Source: Limnohabitans sp. 63ED37-2 (GTDB lineage Bacteria > Pseudomonadota > Gammaproteobacteria > Burkholderiales > Burkholderiaceae_C). From it: a stretch of 64,000 bases of DNA. The translations under genes were made by a program, and so were the position numbers. How positions within the stretch are numbered: the first letter of the stretch is position 1; the number at the start of each line of letters is the position of its first letter. Shown here one piece after another: positions 59,276 to 64,000 of the stretch. Location of the stretch: positions 1,545,501 to 1,609,500 of the forward strand of contig NZ_CP011774.1 of assembly GCF_001412535.1 (NCBI RefSeq), in the 5' to 3' direction. Below the pieces are notes generated by a model. That model was given only the letters and a program-made list of their open reading frames with translations, was not told the origin of the DNA and did not search any database.

Positions 59276-61402
59276 TCACAGTCCCGGATAGCTGTTGGAC
59301 GGGCCCGCCGCTGAAGTCTGAGCACGCTGGTTTTGGCTGATCAGGCGCTGAGGGATCAGCCAGGTGGCAAGGACCATGGCTGCAAAACCCACAGGGACGC
59401 CAAACACACCTGCAGACAAGGGCTGTATACCCCACCACAAGCCGCCATAAGGGTCCAACTCCCAAAAATGACGGAAACCAGGGGCATTGACCACCATGTA
59501 ATAGATGGTCACACCCAAACCGGCCAGCATGCCCAATACCACGGCCGGACGATGTACCCGCGACCAGGCCATGCCCAACACCATGCCCGGAAAGAATGCC
59601 GAGGCGGCCAGCGAAAATGAAGCCGACACCAAGGCCAGAATTTCTGCGGGCTTGAAGGCGGCCACCACCGCCGCCAGCATGGCCACGGCCAGCAAAGCGA
59701 ACTTGGACAGGATCACCCGACCCTCCGAGGACTTGGGGCCTTTGACGCCATTGGGTCGCATGTCGCGCACCAAGGCGTTGCTGATGGTCAACAGCAAACC
59801 ATCGGCGGTCGACAAAGCAGCGGCCAGCCCCCCGGCGGCGACCAAGCCGGACACCACGAACGGCATCCCGCCCAACTCGGGTGTGGCCAACATGATCATG
59901 TCCGCACCGAGCTTGAGCTCACCCAATTGCAAAATACCGTCGCCGTTGATGTCCGAGAACTCCAGCAAAGCCGAATCCAAACGGGCCCATTGCGCCATCC
60001 AGCTGGGCAATTCGGCAAAACGGCTGCCCACCAAGGTGTTGAGGACCTCGAACTTCACCAGCACCGCCAAGGCAGGCACGCTCAGGTAAATGAGGCCGAT
60101 GAAAAACAAGGACCAAGCCACGGAGCTGCGCGTTTCGGCCACCGAGGGCGAAGTGTAAAAGCGGGTCAACAAATGCGGCAAACCTGCCGTGCCAATCATC
60201 AAGCAAAACACAAGGGCCATGAAATTCAGGCGCGACTCGTTGAACAGTTTTTCTTGGGCCAGCCCACCATCCGGCTCCCCGGTGAAAGCCTGTGCGTGCG
60301 GCGGCATGCCCCCCAAAGGCCGCGCCCGCTCCAGGTTGTCGTGCATCGCGCGGGTCCATAACTCGCGAGCAGCTGAGGCTTCGTGCGGCACAGCCAGCAG
60401 CTCACGGCGCACCTGGGCAATGGTGGCAAAGTCGGCACCTTGCGCTTTGAGCAGGCGGATTTTTTCTTCCAACTCCTGGCGCAAATCCACCATGGCCGCG
60501 TCCACATCCTGCAAGCGTGAAGCGTAAATTTTGGCCCTTTGGGCGTATTCGCGGCGCACTTCCAACTCGGCCGGGTCGTCCATCAAACGTTTTTCGATGC
60601 TGGCAATGGCCGACAGCTGTGCGCCATAGGCCAATGGTGCGACAGGATTGCCCAATTGTTTGTAGGCCAACCAAGACACCGGAATGAGAAAGGCCAGCAG
60701 CAGCATGATGTACTGGGCCACCTGGGTCCAAGTGATGGCCCGCATCCCACCCAAAAACGAACACAGCAAAACACCGCCCAAACCCAACAAGATGCCGATT
60801 TCAAACTGCACACCGGTCAGACGCGAAGCGATCAGGCCGATGCCGTAGATCTGGGCCACCACATACGTGAACGAACACAGCACCGAAGCCAGCGCCGCAA
60901 TCACGCGTGGCCAGCGACCGCCATAACGCTGATCGAAGTAATCAGGCAAGGTGTACAAGCGCATGGCACGCAATTGAGGCGCAATCAACAAGGCCACGAG
61001 GCAAAACCCACCCGTCCACCCCATCACATAAGCCAGGCCGCCGGGCTGGTTGCCGCTGCCGGAAAAGCCTTGCAGGTACAGCGCTCCCGCCAGACTGATG
61101 AAGGAGGCCGCACTCATCCAGTCGGCCGCCGTGGCCATGCCGTTGTACATGGCCGGGATGCGGCGTCCAGCCACGTAATACTCGTCCTCGTCCGTGGTTC
61201 TCGCCGCGATCCCGATCAGTGCATAGATCATGACCGTGCTGAACAGAAAGATCGGTCCGATCAGGTTCCGGGACAGGCCTGAGCGCTCGGCCCAAGCCAT
61301 GGCCACGATCAAACTCAGCAGAAAACCCACATAAATCAGAACATTGCGGTGCAGTCGCCAGCGGTAAGCCGAAGACATGGCGACATCCACGGGTTGGCTC
61401 AT
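59276..61402 (-). CDS. Sodium/solute symporter, VC_2705 subfamily, with EF-hand loop
   Basis: A 708-residue SSS-family transporter like acetate permease ActP, but larger, as in the VC_2705 subgroup. About 13 hydrophobic segments are seen. SSS-type segments are GNQPGGLAYVMGWTGGF and TWTQVAQYIMLLLAFLIPV. Residues about 262-390 form a charged, helical extramembrane insert (KRLMDDPAELEVRREYAQR), and residues 484-495 are a canonical EF-hand loop, DINGDGILQLGE. ATG 61402 is chosen because the longer frame overlaps ppsA. It starts 32 bases after ppsA; the pair suggests uptake and gluconeogenic use of short organic acids. The substrate is not known. Confidence 0.88.
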   Translation of the reverse strand: MSQPVDVAMSSAYRWRLHRNVLIYVGFLLSLIVAMAWAERSGLSRNLIGPIFLFSTVMIYALIGIAARTTDEDEYYVAGRRIPAMYNGMATAADWMSAASFISLAGALYLQGFSGSGNQPGGLAYVMGWTGGFCLVALLIAPQLRAMRLYTLPDYFDQRYGGRWPRVIAALASVLCSFTYVVAQIYGIGLIASRLTGVQFEIGILLGLGGVLLCSFLGGMRAITWTQVAQYIMLLLAFLIPVSWLAYKQLGNPVAPLAYGAQLSAIASIEKRLMDDPAELEVRREYAQRAKIYASRLQDVDAAMVDLRQELEEKIRLLKAQGADFATIAQVRRELLAVPHEASAARELWTRAMHDNLERARPLGGMPPHAQAFTGEPDGGLAQEKLFNESRLNFMALVFCLMIGTAGLPHLLTRFYTSPSVAETRSSVAWSLFFIGLIYLSVPALAVLVKFEVLNTLVGSRFAELPSWMAQWARLDSALLEFSDINGDGILQLGELKLGADMIMLATPELGGMPFVVSGLVAAGGLAAALSTADGLLLTISNALVRDMRPNGVKGPKSSEGRVILSKFALLAVAMLAAVVAAFKPAEILALVSASFSLAASAFFPGMVLGMAWSRVHRPAVVLGMLAGLGVTIYYMVVNAPGFRHFWELDPYGGLWWGIQPLSAGVFGVPVGFAAMVLATWLIPQRLISQNQRAQTSAAGPSNSYPGL

Positions 61403-61434
61403 CGCAGGGTCCTGATCATGTGTTGGCCGCAGGC

Positions 61435-63825
61435 TCAGCGTCCCAGATTGGTCCAAGTCTCGATGACGGTGTCCGGGTTCAGCGAGATCGAGCTGATGCC
61501 CTGGTCCATCAACCAATGCGCAAAGTCCGGATGGTCCGAGGGGCCTTGGCCACAAATGCCGATGTATTTGCCCTGAGCCAAGCAGGCTTGGATGGCTTGC
61601 GAGATCAAGGCCGTGACCGCCGGATCGCGCTCGTCAAAATCAGCGGCCAGCAACTCCATGCCCGAGTCGCGGTCCAGGCCCAAAGTCAGCTGCGTCAGGT
61701 CATTCGAGCCAATCGAGAAGCCATCGAAGAACTCGAGGAACTGCTCGGCCAGAATAGCGTTGCTGGGCACCTCGCACATCATGATCACTTTGAGACCCGC
61801 TTCCCCTCGACGCAGGCCTTGGCTGGCGAGCAGCTGGGTGACCTTTTTGGCTTGCCCCAAGGTGCGCACAAAAGGCACCATGATCTGCACGTTGGTCAGG
61901 CCCATCTCGCCGCGCACCCGTTTGAGGGCTTCGCATTCCATGGCAAAGGCTTCGCCAAAATCTGCGCTGATGTAACGCGCAGCGCCTCGGAAACCCAGCA
62001 TCGGGTTTTCTTCTTCCGGTTCATATCGGCTGCCGCCGATCAGTTTGCGGTATTCATTGCTCTTGAAGTCGGACAAACGCACGATGACCGGCTTGGGCCA
62101 GAAAGCGGCGGCGATGCTGGCCACGCCTTCGGCGACCTTGTCGACATAGAAGGCTCGTGGCGATGCATGGCCACGGGCTACCGATTCAACAGCTTTCTTC
62201 AAGTCGGCATCGATGGCGGGGTAATCCAAAATGGCCTTGGGGTGCACACCGATGTTGTTGTTGATGATGAATTCCAGACGGGCTAAGCCTACGCCGGCGT
62301 TGGGCAACTGGGCAAAGTCAAAAGCCAACTGAGGGTTGCCCACGTTCATCATGATTTTGGTTTTGATCTCGGGCAGCACGCCGCGCTGAATCTCGCTGAT
62401 CTCGGTCTCCAGCAAACCGTCGTAAATGTGGCCGGTATCGCCCTCTGCACAACTGACGGTGACCAGGGTGCCTTCGGTCAGTTGCTCGGTGGCGTTACCG
62501 CAACCCACCACCGCCGGAATGCCCAATTCACGGGCAATGATGGCGGCATGGCAAGTGCGTCCGCCCCGATTGGTGACGATGGCGCTCGCGCGCTTCATCA
62601 CCGGCTCCCAGTTTGGGTCCGTCATGTCGGTCACCAGCACATCGCCGGGCTGGACCTTGTCCATCTCGCTGATGTTGTGCACCAAGCGCACCGGGCCTGT
62701 GCCGATCTTTTGACCAATCGCACGGCCCTCGGCCAAGATGGTGCTTTTGCCTTTGAGCTTGTAACGCAACTCAGGCGTGCCTTTGGCCTGGCTTTTCACG
62801 GTTTCAGGGCGAGCTTGCAATATGTAGAGCAAACCGTCGGTGCCGTCTTTGCCCCATTCGATGTCCATGGGGCGGCCGTAATGCTGCTCGATCACCACCG
62901 CGTAGCGGGCCAGTTGCTCGACCTCGTCATCGGTCAGGCTGTAGCGGTTGCGCAGTTCGGTGGGCACATCGGTGGTTTTGACCAGCTTGCCCGAGGCGGC
63001 TTTTTCTTCTGGGGTGGCGAAAACCATCTCGATGAGCTTGGAGCCCAGATTGCGGCGGATCACGCTGCGCTTGCCCGCGGCCAGCATGGGTTTGTGCACA
63101 TAGAACTCGTCTGGGTTCACCGCGCCCTGCACCACCGTTTCACCCAGGCCGTAGCTGGAGGTGATGAACACCACGTCTTCAAAACCCGACTCGGTGTCGA
63201 TGGTGAACATGACACCCGCCGCGCCCAAATCGGAGCGCACCATGCGCTGCACGCCCGCGGACAAGGCCACGTCGGCGTGGGCAAAACCCTTGTGCACGCG
63301 GTAGCTGATGGCGCGGTCGTTGTAAAGGGAGGCGAACACCTCCTTCATTTTGTGCAACACGTCCTCGATGCCGACCACATTCAAGAAGGTTTCTTGTTGA
63401 CCTGCGAAAGAAGCGTCCGGCAAGTCTTCGGCCGTAGCGGATGAGCGCACCGCAAACGAAGCCTCCGGGTTACTGCCTTGCAGGCGTACAAAGGCTTCTC
63501 GAATGGCTTGTTCCAGATCGGCTGGGAAAGGCTGGGCTTCGACCATGGCCCGGATTTCGGCCCCGGCAGCGGCCAAGGCACGCACATCTTCAGTGTCCAG
63601 TGCGTCCAAACGCGCGTTGATGCGCTCGGTCAGGCCACCAAACGCCAAAAACTGGCGAAAAGCGTGGGCGGTGGTGGCAAAGCCCGTGGGCACCCGAACG
63701 CCGGAAGGCAGCTGGGAAATCATCTCCCCCAAGCTGGCATTTTTGCCACCGACCGACTCGACGTCGGTCATGCGCAAAAGCTCGAAGGGAACGACCAGGG
63801 CGGTCTCACTGAAAAGATCAGACAT
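61435..63825 (-). CDS. ppsA: Phosphoenolpyruvate synthase PpsA
   Basis: Makes PEP, AMP and phosphate from pyruvate, ATP and water, for growth on pyruvate, lactate or alanine; 796 residues. The N-terminal ATP-grasp domain contains VGGKNASLGEM and FAVRSSATAEDLPDASFAGQQ, the phosphohistidine domain has GGRTCHAAIIARELG with the catalytic histidine, and the C-terminal PEP-binding barrel has IMVPFVRTL and GSNDLTQLTLGLDRDSG. The partner regulator ppsR starts divergently 145 bases away. Length and domains are complete. Confidence 0.97.
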   Translation of the reverse strand: MSDLFSETALVVPFELLRMTDVESVGGKNASLGEMISQLPSGVRVPTGFATTAHAFRQFLAFGGLTERINARLDALDTEDVRALAAAGAEIRAMVEAQPFPADLEQAIREAFVRLQGSNPEASFAVRSSATAEDLPDASFAGQQETFLNVVGIEDVLHKMKEVFASLYNDRAISYRVHKGFAHADVALSAGVQRMVRSDLGAAGVMFTIDTESGFEDVVFITSSYGLGETVVQGAVNPDEFYVHKPMLAAGKRSVIRRNLGSKLIEMVFATPEEKAASGKLVKTTDVPTELRNRYSLTDDEVEQLARYAVVIEQHYGRPMDIEWGKDGTDGLLYILQARPETVKSQAKGTPELRYKLKGKSTILAEGRAIGQKIGTGPVRLVHNISEMDKVQPGDVLVTDMTDPNWEPVMKRASAIVTNRGGRTCHAAIIARELGIPAVVGCGNATEQLTEGTLVTVSCAEGDTGHIYDGLLETEISEIQRGVLPEIKTKIMMNVGNPQLAFDFAQLPNAGVGLARLEFIINNNIGVHPKAILDYPAIDADLKKAVESVARGHASPRAFYVDKVAEGVASIAAAFWPKPVIVRLSDFKSNEYRKLIGGSRYEPEEENPMLGFRGAARYISADFGEAFAMECEALKRVRGEMGLTNVQIMVPFVRTLGQAKKVTQLLASQGLRRGEAGLKVIMMCEVPSNAILAEQFLEFFDGFSIGSNDLTQLTLGLDRDSGMELLAADFDERDPAVTALISQAIQACLAQGKYIGICGQGPSDHPDFAHWLMDQGISSISLNPDTVIETWTNLGR

Positions 63826-63908
63826 GCTAAAGCTCCAAAGTTAAAACCGGGCTCCAGAGCGCAGGTCAGGGTTGTGTTGTTCTTTTGATGGAACCCCAAG
63901 CGAACAGC

Positions 63909-63917
63909 TGTGGATAA
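63909..63917 (-). promoter_or_regulatory. DnaA-box-like site between ppsA and ppsR
   Basis: A perfect TTATCCACA on the minus strand in the 145-bp divergent gap. A single copy of a 9-mer can occur by chance; no cluster surrounds it. Confidence 0.35.
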
Positions 63918-63970
63918 TTGACTGATTTTAGGGGTCTTGTTGACCTCGCCATTTGAAATAAATTACAAGC

Positions 63971-64000
63971 ATGCCCAAACGCACTGTATTTTTCGTCTCT
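63971..64000 (+). CDS. ppsR: PEP synthase regulatory protein PpsR, first ten codons
   Basis: The last 30 bases of the window read ATG CCC AAA CGC ACT GTA TTT TTC GTC TCT, giving MPKRTVFFVS. This is the N-terminus of the bifunctional ADP-dependent kinase/Pi-dependent pyrophosphorylase (DUF299) that switches PEP synthase off and on. The place, divergent from ppsA, is where E. coli has ppsR (ydiA). The rest lies beyond the right edge. A TTGACC at 63940-63945 could be the -35 of its promoter. Confidence 0.85.
   Translation, partial: MPKRTVFFVS

Overview
The window is an unbroken stretch of bacterial chromosome, with about 55 protein genes and one tRNA packed tightly in operons. Everything points to a betaproteobacterium of the order Burkholderiales, most likely family Comamonadaceae (a Limnohabitans/Rhodoferax/Acidovorax-like organism). 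The reasons are the overall gene set, an IF3 that begins with a non-ATG codon followed by ATEFRDRR, Lys/Ala-rich histone-H1-like tails on two proteins, a PriB gene inside the S6-S18-L9 operon, a monomeric NADP isocitrate dehydrogenase and a PhoH2 (PIN-PhoH) protein. No phage, insertion sequence, CRISPR array, restriction or toxin module was seen.

Layout, left to right. 1-3282: smc, cut by the left edge, divergent from the lysine/diaminopimelate genes dapC-dapE, then prmB and the ABC-F ATPase yheS (3445-8909). 9071-13859 (minus): tolB-pal-cpoB, a YeeE/YedE sulfur transporter, tcdA and tRNA-Lys(UUU). 14076-15875: msbA, convergent with a long minus-strand housekeeping run (15893-23592): yebC, purD, a PlsC-like acyltransferase, hemF, nadD, rsfS, rlmH, maf and rng. 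23664-25193: a HerA-like ATPase. 25289-28042: clpS-clpA. 28202-29524: a cold-shock protein, a DUF192 protein and a DUF1840 protein. 29547-36861 (minus): the translation operon thrS-infC-rpmI-rplT-pheS-pheT-ihfA.

37118-40961: monomeric isocitrate dehydrogenase and isocitrate lyase face each other; they compete for isocitrate at the glyoxylate branch. A 511-bp AT-rich regulatory region with two operator-like palindromes lies upstream of aceA, followed by an H1-tail/SWIB DNA-binding protein, an orphan acetolactate-synthase-like enzyme and clpB. 46467-47018 is an unrecognised 183-residue protein. 47047-53111 (minus) is alaA-hom-thrC-moeA-moaD-moaE, linking alanine and threonine synthesis to molybdopterin assembly. 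53234-56123: a Mth938-like protein, a Bcp peroxiredoxin without the usual resolving cysteine, and PhoH2. 56154-59180 (minus): rpsF-priB-rpsR-rplI and then dnaB. 59276-63825 (minus): ppsA and a VC_2705-type sodium/solute symporter carrying an EF-hand loop. The right edge holds the first ten codons of ppsR, divergent from ppsA.

The region is mostly core genome and I did not find a convincing new multi-gene system. The points worth a second look are regulatory or architectural: the AUC start of infC, the basic tail on RsfS, paired palindromes before aceA, DnaA boxes before dnaB and between ppsA and ppsR, a possible branched leader RNA before bcp, leader hairpins before thrS, yheS and pheS, an inverted repeat around the rpsF -10, and several candidate leaderless promoters.
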